Assembly (NCBI GenBank): GCA_002420105.1
Contig: DIHJ01000037.1
Coordinates: 1-33,618 of the forward strand
DNA length: 33,618 bases
Source of the DNA: Nitrospira sp. UBA5699
GTDB taxonomy: Bacteria > Nitrospirota > Nitrospiria > Nitrospirales > Nitrospiraceae
Direction: 5' to 3'
Every line of letters begins with the position of its first letter. Within the stretch, counting starts at the first letter, position 1. This document shows positions 20,373 to 28,343 of this stretch, one piece after another. The position numbers and the translations under genes were made by a program. The notes under the pieces are model-generated. The model was not told the DNA's origin. It saw only the letters and a list, made by a program, of their open reading frames with translations, and made no database searches.

Positions 20373-21731
20373 ATGAACGAAGACATCGGGAAAGAACTGA
20401 TGATGCTGGGCGGCACCATCGCCGGATTCATCGCCGCCCTGCTGACGGTGATGGAAAAACTGCTCGACATCCAGAACCGGCTCAGCACCAAGAAAGACCG
20501 TAAGGCGCCCGCCGCCCAGGAGCGGCAGGCGTCGGCTCCCGCAGCGAGCATCGATTTCTTTTCCGCCAAGCCCTTGCGGGGCACCTCCTATCTGCTCATG
20601 TACGAAACCGGCGTGATCGTCGCCGCCGGGCTCCTGCTCAACTACGTCGGACTCACGCTCAGCCGCCACCTGGAGAGCATCCTGTTCCTGGATATGACCG
20701 GCACCGCGCTGGTCGCGTTTCTCCTGGGCCCCTGGTGGGGCGCCATCGCGGCGCTGCTCTCGAACTCGATCGTCAACTGGCTGCTGTTTCCGGAATCCGG
20801 AGCGGACGTGGTGATCTTCCCCTGGTCGCTCGTCAGCATGACCGGCGCGATCTATTGGGGCTGGATGGCCCGACAGGCGGGATTCCAGAAATACCTGCGC
20901 ACCGGCAGGAGTTCCGCGCTGTCGCACGCGTGGTTCCTCTACATCTTCGGGGTCGGCGGCGCGGTGATCATGAGCATCCCGGGCACCTTCGTGCAGGCCG
21001 CGCTGAATGAACATTCGATTTTCGCCTTGAACCCCGCCGTCGCGGACAGCCTGAATGCGCGCGTGCTCCAATGGGAACAGATGGTGCACTCGTACATTGA
21101 ATCGCTGTTCGGGCTCACCTGGGGGGAACATGTCGGCTGGTGGGTCGTCAACTGGTTCCAAAACTGGATCCGCTACGTGCCGGACAAAACGATGAGCGCC
21201 GCCATCGCCCTGGTCGTCCTGAAGTACGGCTATCCGCTCTTCGAGCGGGAATTGATCCACGGGGGCCCGGAGGGCGAGCGCCCCCGCGACGAACGGATCC
21301 TGCCGTTGGTCCTGGGGCTGCTCTACGCCCCCTCCTTCGCCACGCTCATCAGCAGCGAGACCTATGGAGACGGCGCCTATTCGCCCCTCTGGGCCATGCC
21401 GTGGGTCGTCATCCTGGGAGGGTATCTCTATCTCCGGTATTGGGGAGCCAACGATTCCGAGTTAAGCGACGCGAGGCTCCAGCGCGCAGAGCGGTACGCG
21501 CGCGCCCTGAAGCCGATCGGCAAGGAGGCCTCGTACGAATTCTGCCGCCGATTGACCTTCGTGACCCTGATCGCCAGCCTGCTGTTCGCCCTCTGCCTTC
21601 CCGTGCTGCTGATGGACTTCTATCGCGTCACCTTCAAATTCTTCTGCGTCGTGTACGGGTTCCTCCTCGTCGTCCACCTCGTGCGCATCGCGATCGCGCA
21701 GAACATTTCCGTCGCCCGGGCGGACGGATAG
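20373..21731 (+). CDS. Multi-pass membrane protein with ECF S-component-like region
   Basis: Not a named gene I recognise. It has 452 residues. An N-terminal hydrophobic helix (about residues 10-30) is followed by a charged stretch rich in K, R, A and P. A helical bundle then includes LDMTGTALVAFLLGPWWGAIAALLSN, which resembles the GTA/GPW signature of substrate-binding (S) components of energy-coupling-factor transporters and related sensor membrane domains. Further helices lie at about 300-345 and 395-445. There is no ATPase or T-component gene nearby and no kinase or cyclase output domain. GGAG at 20360-20363, 9 bases before ATG 20373, decides the start. It converges with the site-2 protease gene. 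The S-component resemblance is moderate; substrate unknown. Confidence 0.75.
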   Translation: MNEDIGKELMMLGGTIAGFIAALLTVMEKLLDIQNRLSTKKDRKAPAAQERQASAPAASIDFFSAKPLRGTSYLLMYETGVIVAAGLLLNYVGLTLSRHLESILFLDMTGTALVAFLLGPWWGAIAALLSNSIVNWLLFPESGADVVIFPWSLVSMTGAIYWGWMARQAGFQKYLRTGRSSALSHAWFLYIFGVGGAVIMSIPGTFVQAALNEHSIFALNPAVADSLNARVLQWEQMVHSYIESLFGLTWGEHVGWWVVNWFQNWIRYVPDKTMSAAIALVVLKYGYPLFERELIHGGPEGERPRDERILPLVLGLLYAPSFATLISSETYGDGAYSPLWAMPWVVILGGYLYLRYWGANDSELSDARLQRAERYARALKPIGKEASYEFCRRLTFVTLIASLLFALCLPVLLMDFYRVTFKFFCVVYGFLLVVHLVRIAIAQNISVARADG

Positions 21732-21734
21732 GCC

Positions 21735-21764
21735 GCGGGTTTGAGGGGTGACGCCTCCTCCCGC
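21735..21764. terminator. Hairpin between convergent genes, possible two-way terminator
   Basis: GCGGG (21735-21739) and GAGG (21743-21746) pair with CCTC (21754-21757) and CCCGC (21760-21764) around a 7-base loop. It sits between the stop of the S-component-like gene (21731) and the stop of the minus-strand protease gene (21786). It lacks a T-run on either strand, so terminator function is inferred from position. Confidence 0.45.
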
Positions 21765-21785
21765 CCACCCTTTGCCTGTTGTGTG

Positions 21786-22937
21786 TTACGCTTTGTGCAG
21801 CTGCAGAAACTGCGCGACGGCGGAGCGCGTGATCAGACCGACCGGCTGTCCCGCCTCCACCACCACCAGCCGGTCCCATCCCGTCAGCACCATCCGCTCC
21901 ATCGCCTGCATGATCGACCAGTCCGGCGGAATGAGGTGATCCGGCGAGGCCGGACGCATGACGTCCCGGACCGTCCGCCAGGCCCAGAGGGTCTGCGGGA
22001 CGGCTTGCACGTCTTCGACGGCGACGAGGCCGAGAATCCGTCCGTCTTCCGAGACCGGAAATCCTCCATAGCCGGAGGCGATGAAGAAATCATCGACCAC
22101 GGCTTGAACAGTCAGGTCCGGCGGAACCGAGACTACGGCGCGGATCATCACGTCGCGGACCGCGGTCGAGGCCAGAGCCGAGCGGATCGCGACCTGCCGC
22201 CTCGTGTTCCAGGCCGCTCCGAAGAGGAACGCCCCGATGAAGATCAGCCAGCCCCCGTTGCTCGCCGTCGAATGGTCCAGCACGCCCGCGATCGCCCCGC
22301 CGACGAGGGCCGCGCCGGCCGCGCCGAGCAGCAGGCCGAACCCCAGCCCGACGAATGCGGCCTGACTCGTCGCCCGATGGAAGTTCTTGCTCCACGCCCA
22401 GAGCCCCGCGCGCAAGGCCCGTCCCCCGTCGAGCGGAAAACCCGGGATCAGATTGAAGAGGCCCAGCACCACATTGTTGAACCCGAGCAGACCGCCGAGC
22501 ACCACAAATCCCCGTCCGCCGGACGGCAGCGGAAGCGCCTCGGCCGCGACGGCCGCGCCGAAGCAGAACGCGCCGAGGGCAAAGCTCACCGCCGGACCGG
22601 CGAGGGCGATCAGAAACTCGGCCAGCGGACTCGGCGGTTCTTTTCTCATGTGGGCCACGCCGCCGAACAGAAAGAGCGTGATCTGGCCGATCGGAATGCG
22701 ATAGCGCAACGCGACATACGAATGCCCGAGTTCGTGCAGCAGGACGGAGAGGAACAGCAACAGGGCGGCGATGGCGCCCATGCCCCAGTAGCGCGAGCCG
22801 GAGAGGCCGGGCAGGGCTTCGGGCAGATACCCCGTCGCCAGCGTCCAGGTCACGAACACGAAGACGAAGAACCACGAGGCATGCACGCGAATGGGGATTC
22901 CCAGCGCCCGTCCGATTTCCCAGGCCGGCAGATTCAT
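21786..22937 (-). CDS. Site-2 protease (M50 family) with two CBS domains
   Basis: An intramembrane zinc metalloprotease of the SpoIVFB-like group of M50, expected to cut a membrane-anchored substrate such as an anti-sigma factor. It has 383 residues. The active site is HELGH at residues 68-72, with the third ligand region NLIPGFPLDGG (D170). About six membrane helices are followed by a pair of CBS domains (roughly 260-383: VRDVMIRAVVSVPPDLTVQAV and VRDVMRPASPDHLIPP), which usually bind adenine nucleotides and may tune activity. No sigma or anti-sigma gene lies nearby, so the substrate is unknown. It diverges from the deacetylase-like gene. Confidence 0.93.
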   Translation of the reverse strand: MNLPAWEIGRALGIPIRVHASWFFVFVFVTWTLATGYLPEALPGLSGSRYWGMGAIAALLLFLSVLLHELGHSYVALRYRIPIGQITLFLFGGVAHMRKEPPSPLAEFLIALAGPAVSFALGAFCFGAAVAAEALPLPSGGRGFVVLGGLLGFNNVVLGLFNLIPGFPLDGGRALRAGLWAWSKNFHRATSQAAFVGLGFGLLLGAAGAALVGGAIAGVLDHSTASNGGWLIFIGAFLFGAAWNTRRQVAIRSALASTAVRDVMIRAVVSVPPDLTVQAVVDDFFIASGYGGFPVSEDGRILGLVAVEDVQAVPQTLWAWRTVRDVMRPASPDHLIPPDWSIMQAMERMVLTGWDRLVVVEAGQPVGLITRSAVAQFLQLHKA

Positions 22938-22943
22938 GCGGCC

Positions 22944-22973
22944 ACGGTATCAGCGCGGGAATCGGACCGTCAA
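22944..22973 (-). promoter_or_regulatory. Candidate promoter of the site-2 protease gene, possibly leaderless
   Basis: On the minus strand TTGACG (22973-22968), an 18-base spacer and TACCGT (22949-22944). The -10 box ends 6 bases before the ATG (22937), so the transcript would begin at or next to the start codon. Confidence 0.4.
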
Positions 22974-23004
22974 CCCGCCTTCCATGACACGGAGGTTTTG
23001 CGGC

Positions 23005-23032
23005 TTTCGGCGAGTGAATCTTCGGGTATACT
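23005..23032 (+). promoter_or_regulatory. Candidate promoter of the deacetylase-like gene, possibly leaderless
   Basis: TTTCGG (23005-23010), a 16-base spacer and TATACT (23027-23032). The -10 box is strong, the -35 weak. Only 7 bases separate it from the ATG at 23040, and there is no room for a Shine-Dalgarno sequence. Confidence 0.5.
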
Positions 23033-23039
23033 AAACGGC

Positions 23040-23753
23040 ATGCTCCGACGATTCCCTCTCCCGATCTTCTGCTTCTCGCTCGCCCTATTGATGACCCGGA
23101 CGCCGGTCGCCGGCGCACAGGCGGAGGTCATCAGGTCGGGGCCTCCGGCCTGCCCCGCAATCGCGCTGACGTTCGATCTCTGCCCGGTCCGCAAGGGGAC
23201 GGGATACGACAAGGCGCTGATTGACTACCTGATCGACCACAGAATCCCGGCCACCTTCTTCCTGTCGGGCCGGTGGATGGCCAAGCACGACGCCGAAGTC
23301 GAGCGGCTTCTTGAAATCGGCTTCTTCGAGGTCGGCACCCACGGCGAGGTCCATGCCCATCTTCCGATGCACAGCGACGCCGAGCAACGCCGGGAAATCC
23401 TCGGTCCGGTCAAACTGCTCAGCGAGCACTATGCCCACGAAGCCGTGCTGTTCCGCCCACCCTACGGAGAGTACAACGACGTGACCGTGGACGTGGTCAA
23501 GACCCTGGGGCTCAAGTTCATTCAATGGAACATCGAATCAGGCGACCCCGATCCGACGCTTTCGGCGGACCAGATTCTGGCCCGCATCGAACGGCGCGCC
23601 AAGCCGGGCAGCATCGTCGTGCTGCACGCGAACGGGAAGGGGAAGCAGACCCGCCAGGTCGTCGAGCGCCTCACAGCCGACGTCCTCCCCCGCAAAGGCC
23701 TCAAGCCCGTGACCGTCAGCGAACTCCTGTCGTGCAAGCAGCCGGTCCGATGA
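23040..23753 (+). CDS. Exported polysaccharide deacetylase-like (NodB fold) protein
   Basis: A carbohydrate esterase 4 / NodB-type protein expected to remove acetyl groups from an extracellular or cell-wall glycan. It has 237 residues. Residues 1-27 look like a signal peptide (hydrophobic LPIFCFSLALLM, then ending near AGAQA). Visible motifs are D46 in ALTFDLCP, ATFFLSGRW, H101 and H105 in THGEVHAH, RPPYGEYN (from R139) and IVVLHANGKGK. The normal TFDDG motif has two aspartates; here the second position is leucine (L47), so metal binding may rest on the two histidines alone or the protein belongs to a variant subfamily. ATG 23040 is chosen from the signal peptide and the promoter; upstream reading is a shadow of the protease gene. 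Confidence 0.9.
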   Translation: MLRRFPLPIFCFSLALLMTRTPVAGAQAEVIRSGPPACPAIALTFDLCPVRKGTGYDKALIDYLIDHRIPATFFLSGRWMAKHDAEVERLLEIGFFEVGTHGEVHAHLPMHSDAEQRREILGPVKLLSEHYAHEAVLFRPPYGEYNDVTVDVVKTLGLKFIQWNIESGDPDPTLSADQILARIERRAKPGSIVVLHANGKGKQTRQVVERLTADVLPRKGLKPVTVSELLSCKQPVR

Positions 23754-24229
23754 GCGGCCATACGATCAGACCGATGCGACCGGAAGACCGCGACGCCGTC
23801 GTCTCGATCCTGAGCGATTCCGATCCCTGGAAGACGCTCGGCTATTCCCAGGAGGACTGGGGACGGATCTTTTGTCCGGTCCCGCAGGGCCGCGAGTGCT
23901 TTGTCGCGGAAGCGGACGGGGCCGTCGCGGCCGTCGCCATCGTCCGCCGGAAGTTTCTGCTCGGCGACTACCTGGAACTGCTCGGCGTCGCGCCCCTGGC
24001 GAGAGGCAAGGGGATCGGGGCTGAACTGCTGAGCCACGTCGAGTCGCTGGTGTTTGCCCGGACCAAGAACCTCTTCGCCTGCGTCTCGGATTTCAACGGC
24101 GGGGCGCGCGAATTCTACAAGAAACAGGGGTACCGGGAAATCGGCCCCATGCCGAATTTTCTGATTCCCGACACCGCCGAGATTCTGTTGTGGAAAACCA
24201 CGGGGCCGGCGAGGGGAAAAAGTCAGTAG
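23750..24229 (+). CDS. GNAT-family N-acetyltransferase
   Basis: Transfers an acetyl group from acetyl-CoA to an unidentified amine, such as a ribosomal protein N-terminus or a small molecule. It has 159 residues. The N-terminal IRPMRPEDRDAVVSILSDSDPW and the acetyl-CoA loop VAPLARGKGIGAELLSHVES (the R/Q-x-x-G-x-G/A motif) are clear, as is the terminal FYKKQGYREIG. The ATG overlaps the stop of the deacetylase-like gene (ATGA), so the two are translated together; a link between glycan deacetylation and re-acetylation is possible but unsupported. The TAG stop lies inside the first units of repeat R10. Confidence 0.9.
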   Translation: MSGHTIRPMRPEDRDAVVSILSDSDPWKTLGYSQEDWGRIFCPVPQGRECFVAEADGAVAAVAIVRRKFLLGDYLELLGVAPLARGKGIGAELLSHVESLVFARTKNLFACVSDFNGGAREFYKKQGYREIGPMPNFLIPDTAEILLWKTTGPARGKSQ

Positions 24230-24318
24230 TCAGTAGTCACTCGTCAATGGTCAATGGTAGATTGAGAGGGCCCTCGCATGCTCCAATGACCATTGACTGT
24301 TGACCAATGACCAATGCC
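24222..24318. repeat. Heptad inverted repeat R10 (GTCANNN units), between GNAT and VOC genes
   Basis: The clearest copy. Left arm: GTCAGTA twice, GTCACTC, then GTCAATG twice (24222-24256). Right arm: CAATGAC, CATTGAC, TGTTGAC, CAATGAC, CAATGCC (24284-24318). The units keep strict 7-base register on both arms. The upstream gene ends inside the left arm and the downstream ATG (24307) lies inside the right arm. Confidence 0.9.
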
Positions 24319-24720
24319 ACATTGAAAATCAGGAAGCTCCTCCACACCCGCATGCGGGTCACCGATATGGATCAGACCCTCCGGTTCTACACCGAGGTGC
24401 TGGGACTGGAGGTGTTGGAACGGAAAACCTCGCCGCGCGGGTCCCACCTGGCGTTCCTGCGCGTGCCCAACAGCGAGGAACTGATCGAGTTCTGCAGTTT
24501 TCCTCCCGGCGGTCCGGTCAGAGTCCAGGAAGACCTCGTCCATCTGGCCTTTCAGGTCGAAAGCCTCGACGACACGATCGCCGCCCTGACCGCGAAAGGG
24601 GTCCCGATCACCGACGGCCCGACGACGACCTCATCCGGCAGCCGATTCATCTTCATCGACGCGCCGGACGGCTATGAGGTGGAACTCATCGAGCGGCCGC
24701 CTGGGACGGCGATCGTGTAG
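24307..24720 (+). CDS. VOC-superfamily (glyoxalase I-like) metalloprotein
   Basis: A 137-residue protein with the paired beta-alpha-beta-beta-beta fold of glyoxalase I and related enzymes. Likely metal ligands are H13 (LLHTRMRVTDMDQTLRFY), E61 (ELIEFCSF), H79 (LVHLAFQV) and E126 (YEVELIE), the set found in active glyoxalase I. Lactoylglutathione lyase (methylglyoxal detoxification) is therefore a good guess, but the family is broad and the substrate could differ. The ATG at 24307 is encoded by the repeat unit CAATGAC, giving the start MTNAT; no ribosome site is visible. A nearby alternative start was not found. Confidence 0.87.
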   Translation: MTNATLKIRKLLHTRMRVTDMDQTLRFYTEVLGLEVLERKTSPRGSHLAFLRVPNSEELIEFCSFPPGGPVRVQEDLVHLAFQVESLDDTIAALTAKGVPITDGPTTTSSGSRFIFIDAPDGYEVELIERPPGTAIV

Positions 24721-24745
24721 GTTGAGGGTCGAGTAAATCAACTCC

Positions 24746-27136
24746 ATGTTTCGGCACACCGCGAATCAGCTCGCGCTTTTTCACTCACGGTTCGTCGGCT
24801 CGCTTGTCGCGTTCCTCCTCTTGCTCGTCCCGGAGGCCTGGAGCGGTGTTGACAGCATTGAGGAGCACTATTACCCCTCGGTTGTTAGACTTGAACAGAC
24901 TGCATCAGGGTTGCGAGCACTCCTGGGAAGAAGATTTATGCAACCCGGAGCACAAGGGCTTCCCATCGCGAGGCCCATCCTGCGATTTAGTGTTGCCAAA
25001 GGCTGGGAGCCTGAGAAGTCGTTTGCCTGTGGAAAGGATATGGACTTCACGTGCCTTCCGGAAAAGCGGGTTGAACAGACTGCCATCCCGCCAATCACGC
25101 TGCCACGGAAGGAAGCCGTTGCTTTACGGCCAAGTTTGCAGCAGGCAGAGCAAATCGAGCAGCAAGTTTATGCCTGGACCCGTTATGGAGAATTTAATTG
25201 GTTCGGAATCGGCTTCTATGACGGAGAAGGCATGTCCGGTGTCGGGGGTATCGGACGGTACCATCCAAAGACTCAACAGATGGAGATCCGTCGGCCCCAG
25301 GTGCTTCGCGACGTGTCAATCAGCCATCTCGCGCATGATGGAGAGGCTCTTTGGCTCGGCACGGTGGGAAATTATGAAGGCCCGGACGGCTTCGCTCACG
25401 GGCTAGTTCGCTACGAATGGAACACCGGCCGTATTGAAACCTTCGAGGGCAAAGACGATGGGCCCTGTGGATTCATGGTGAAGGATCTTCTCCTGGACCG
25501 GAAATATCTATGGGTTGCTACAGACCTGGGAGTGTCCCGCTGGGATCGGGAAAAAAGAACATGGGATCACTACGTGCCAGACCCTGGAAAGTCCCCTCCT
25601 ATGCGCGCTGTGACTTGCCCTGAGGTGTACGCAAGCCTCCTGAAGATCCTCCCTCAGGTGTATCAGCCCAGCTTCGATACCATCCCCTATTCCGTGTTGT
25701 TTGAATCAATTAAACACTTTCGTCCCCGGTTCCTGAGCAGCTATGTCAAAGCGATGCCTCCAGTGGACTGGGGGTGCGATGAACTGAAATTCATTGCCGA
25801 AGGCGCGCAAGACTTTCAAGCCCTCAAGATCAATTTGCTTGGCCTCCGGCCTGTCGGTAGCCCGCACTTCAAATGCATTCTCGCGGGATTCGCCGGCAAG
25901 GACAGCCGCGCCCCGGAGTGGCGCGATCTGCTCCTGGCAGCGTTGGAGGGTCTCGGTCCCGAGCAACGCTACGAGGATGAAGTTGTTTTATATCCTCTCC
26001 TCAAAACTTTTCCTGATGACATCAAGATTGGGAAAGCGTTAGCTCGCAGACTGAAGACGGCGAACAACCCATGGCATGAGGCCGAAATGCTGCCGGTCTT
26101 CTTGAAGGAAAAGAGCATCCCGCCTCTTATCGAGGCACTGGATCGGTTCACGGATCAGGAACGTTCGGCTCATATTCTGCTTGCGATCGTCAAGGCTCTT
26201 GTGCAAGCCACTCATTTGTCGATCGGACCGAACGGAACGATTCAGCGTGTCCCTCCGAATGCCGACCCCGACCACTATGAGGTGAGCAAGAAAGCGCTCC
26301 CGCATGTGATCGCCCGATGGAAAAACTGGTGGGAAACCCACAAAGCAGAATATGGAGCAGGCCCTGTCCGGTCCGAATCTCAAAAGCCGGAGAGGCGTGC
26401 CGTCAGCCCCGTCACGCGTATTGAGCCCAGGGTTCTTCTCTCGACACCAACTGCTCCTATCCCTCTCGGAACGGTTTGTATCTTAACCGCCTCGGTCAAA
26501 AATCTTGCCGACCCCTCGAATCCTCCTCTCCCGAATTTTCCCCTGGCGTTTCGCGTGATCGATGGGCCTCATGCCGGCATGGTGAAGCCTTTTCGGGGCG
26601 TGACCGATGCGAACGGGACGCTAACCTTTCGCTACGGCGGGACCAAGTCCGGCAAAGATACGATTACCGTCTTGCATGAAGGCGACGACGTGTTCCTGGA
26701 TGAGAATTATGCTGAGGTCACTTGGGGCGGGCCTGATCTCGTGATCCCGCTGTTTGCTCCCCCCGTCCTCATGTCCGGAGGAGGTAAAACTTTTTTTGCG
26801 ACCGATTGGACTCAGAACAGCGGCAGTTTCCCTGCCGCCGCGTCTACGACGCGGTATTTCCTGTCAGTGACGAACCCTGTGAACCCCGCCAAAGCCCGCG
26901 TCGTCGGTGAGCGAGCCGTTCCGGCCCTGGGTCCCGGCGAACGCAGCGAAGTCAAACAGTTACAATTTCTCCTTCCGAGGGAGCTGCCCGCCGGCACGTA
27001 CTATCTGGCCGCCTGCGCCGATACGGACGGGTCCGTGCTGGAATCAGACGAACACAACAACTGCTCGTTTCACGGGAATACAGGGCATGCGGGCGTGGTT
27101 GTTCCATTGAACCCCTCCGAAACTTCATCGCCCTGA
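24746..27136 (+). CDS. Large exported protein: propeller-like, helical-repeat, Ig-like and CARDB regions
   Basis: I do not recognise this gene. It encodes 796 residues. Residues 1-33 resemble a signal peptide (basic start, then SLVAFLLLLVPEAWSG). Residues about 150-280 contain short WD/propeller-like repeats (ALWLGTVGNYEG, YLWVATDLGVSRWDREKRTW) like the ligand-sensing propellers of some two-component sensors. Residues about 290-540 are helical and HEAT-like. About 570-660 looks like a bacterial Ig-like domain (TDANGTLTFRYGGTKSGKDTI). About 665-780 resembles CARDB, ending LPAGTYYLAACADTDGS and ESDEHNNC. GC content is visibly lower than in neighbours and codon choice is looser, hinting at later acquisition. 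No promoter or ribosome site stands out. It probably acts outside the cytoplasm in binding or adhesion; no enzyme motif was seen. Confidence 0.8.
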   Translation: MFRHTANQLALFHSRFVGSLVAFLLLLVPEAWSGVDSIEEHYYPSVVRLEQTASGLRALLGRRFMQPGAQGLPIARPILRFSVAKGWEPEKSFACGKDMDFTCLPEKRVEQTAIPPITLPRKEAVALRPSLQQAEQIEQQVYAWTRYGEFNWFGIGFYDGEGMSGVGGIGRYHPKTQQMEIRRPQVLRDVSISHLAHDGEALWLGTVGNYEGPDGFAHGLVRYEWNTGRIETFEGKDDGPCGFMVKDLLLDRKYLWVATDLGVSRWDREKRTWDHYVPDPGKSPPMRAVTCPEVYASLLKILPQVYQPSFDTIPYSVLFESIKHFRPRFLSSYVKAMPPVDWGCDELKFIAEGAQDFQALKINLLGLRPVGSPHFKCILAGFAGKDSRAPEWRDLLLAALEGLGPEQRYEDEVVLYPLLKTFPDDIKIGKALARRLKTANNPWHEAEMLPVFLKEKSIPPLIEALDRFTDQERSAHILLAIVKALVQATHLSIGPNGTIQRVPPNADPDHYEVSKKALPHVIARWKNWWETHKAEYGAGPVRSESQKPERRAVSPVTRIEPRVLLSTPTAPIPLGTVCILTASVKNLADPSNPPLPNFPLAFRVIDGPHAGMVKPFRGVTDANGTLTFRYGGTKSGKDTITVLHEGDDVFLDENYAEVTWGGPDLVIPLFAPPVLMSGGGKTFFATDWTQNSGSFPAAASTTRYFLSVTNPVNPAKARVVGERAVPALGPGERSEVKQLQFLLPRELPAGTYYLAACADTDGSVLESDEHNNCSFHGNTGHAGVVVPLNPSETSSP

Positions 27137-27284
27137 GAGCCCGGCCTTCAGCACCTGTGAGTACCTCACTACGCCCCTGGCGAATCTGATTGAATTCTGT
27201 TAACCATCGCACTGTCGTCTGAATCTCGGTCAGGCTCAAACAGCATCCCTGGCGGCTCAGCGCGGAACCGGTCTTACGGTCCTC

Positions 27285-27313
27285 CTGACAAGGTACCCTC
27301 GTTCCGGTATAAT
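27285..27313 (+). promoter_or_regulatory. Sigma-70 type promoter of dapF
   Basis: CTGACA (27285-27290), exactly 17 bases, then TATAAT (27308-27313). This is the best promoter match in the window. Transcription would start near 27320, and GAGGGGG (27361-27367) lies 6 bases before the ATG at 27374. The rest of the gap 27137-27284 shows only a small hairpin (GTGAG, TAC, CTCAC at 27157-27169). Confidence 0.6.
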
Positions 27314-27373
27314 CCCGCACCGCTTTTCGGAACAGTCTCGTCGTCCATTCTTCTTCCAGCGAGGGGGAACAGC

Positions 27374-28243
27374 ATGAAGAACGCCTTTTTCCGCGGACAT
27401 GGGCTCGGCAACGATTACATCGTGATGGACCCGAAAGAACTGACGTTCAGGCTGACGCCCAAGAACATTAAATCCGTCTGTGACCGCAACTGGGGCCTCG
27501 GAAGCGACGGCATTCTCGCGCTCGTCCCCACGAAGAAGGCCGACTTCGGCCTGCGCATTTTCAATCCGGACGGCAGCGAGGCGGAGAAGTCCGGGAACGG
27601 CCTCCGCATCTTTGCCCGCTATCTGCACGCCACCGGCAAGACCAGGAGGAAGCGCTTCACCGTCGAGACCCAGGGCGGCCTGGTCACCATCGAGCTGCAC
27701 CTGGATCGCCACGGCGACGCGAGCGCGGCCACCGTCGAGATGGGCCGGGCGACCTTCAAGCCGGCGGCCCTGCCCTGCGCGCTCCAAGCGGAAGAGCTGA
27801 TTCAGCAGCCGATCGAAGCGGCCGGCCGCCCGCTCCTGTTCACCGGCGTCAGCGTGGGCAATCCCCATTGCGTGGTCTTCAAGCCGGCGGGCGAATCCTG
27901 GTCGCGCGAGGATCTGCTCGCCCTCGGGCCGGCGCTCGAACACCATGCCCTGTTCCCGAAGCGGACCAACGTCCAACTCGCCGTCCCCACCGGTCCCAAA
28001 GACATCTTCATCCTCATCTGGGAGCGCGGCGCGGGCGAGACGCAGGCGTCCGGTTCTTCCTCCTGCGCCGCCGCGAGCGCGGCGGTCCGCCTCGGCCTGG
28101 TCAAGAGCCCCGTCACGGTGAGAATGCCGGGAGGTACGCTCAACATCGACGTGGCCGGGGATTTCAGCCTCACGATGAAGGGACCGGTGGCGGAAGTGGC
28201 GCGGGGCACGCTCAGCCCGTCCTTCGTCCGATCGCTGCGGTAG
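27374..28243 (+). CDS. dapF: Diaminopimelate epimerase homologue with both catalytic cysteines replaced by serine
   Basis: DapF converts LL- to meso-diaminopimelate for lysine and peptidoglycan synthesis, using two cysteines as acid and base. This 289-residue protein has the full family framework: FFRGHGLGNDYIV, NWGLGSDGI, FNPDGSEAEKSGNGLRIFARYL, VSVGNPHCVVF, and ERGAGETQASGSSSCAAA. Where the classic enzyme has C73 (QCGNG) this one has S73, and where it has C217 (QACGSG) this one has S226; both are plain TCC codons. C231 is kept but is not the catalytic position. It may be a serine-type DapF subfamily, an isomerase or dehydratase with another substrate, or inactive. A strong promoter and intact frame argue against a pseudogene. 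Confidence 0.85.
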   Translation: MKNAFFRGHGLGNDYIVMDPKELTFRLTPKNIKSVCDRNWGLGSDGILALVPTKKADFGLRIFNPDGSEAEKSGNGLRIFARYLHATGKTRRKRFTVETQGGLVTIELHLDRHGDASAATVEMGRATFKPAALPCALQAEELIQQPIEAAGRPLLFTGVSVGNPHCVVFKPAGESWSREDLLALGPALEHHALFPKRTNVQLAVPTGPKDIFILIWERGAGETQASGSSSCAAASAAVRLGLVKSPVTVRMPGGTLNIDVAGDFSLTMKGPVAEVARGTLSPSFVRSLR

Positions 28244-28247
28244 ACCT

Positions 28248-28343
28248 CGTCAACCGCCGCGCGTCAATCGTCAACCGCACGGTCACGGAGGAAAACCGCC
28301 GGCGGTTCCTGCTATCCTTACCATTGACGCATGACGAACGACG
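28248..28343. repeat. Heptad inverted repeat R11 (CGTCANN units), dapF-uvrC gap
   Basis: Left arm: CGTCAAC, CGCCGCG, CGTCAAT, CGTCAAC (28248-28275). Right arm: ATTGACG, CATGACG, AACGACG (28323-28343). Between them is a perfect palindrome, AACCGCCGGCGGTT (28294-28307). The uvrC ATG (28331) is inside the unit CATGACG. Confidence 0.7.

Noticed and set aside
21741..23039. Upstream part of a 670-codon + strand frame ending in the deacetylase-like gene
   Set aside because: It runs antisense through the site-2 protease gene and has no recognisable sequence before the signal peptide at 23040.
27374..28243. dapF as a pseudogene
   Set aside because: Frame intact, full length, strong promoter and ribosome site, and all other motifs conserved; only the two catalytic Cys are changed.
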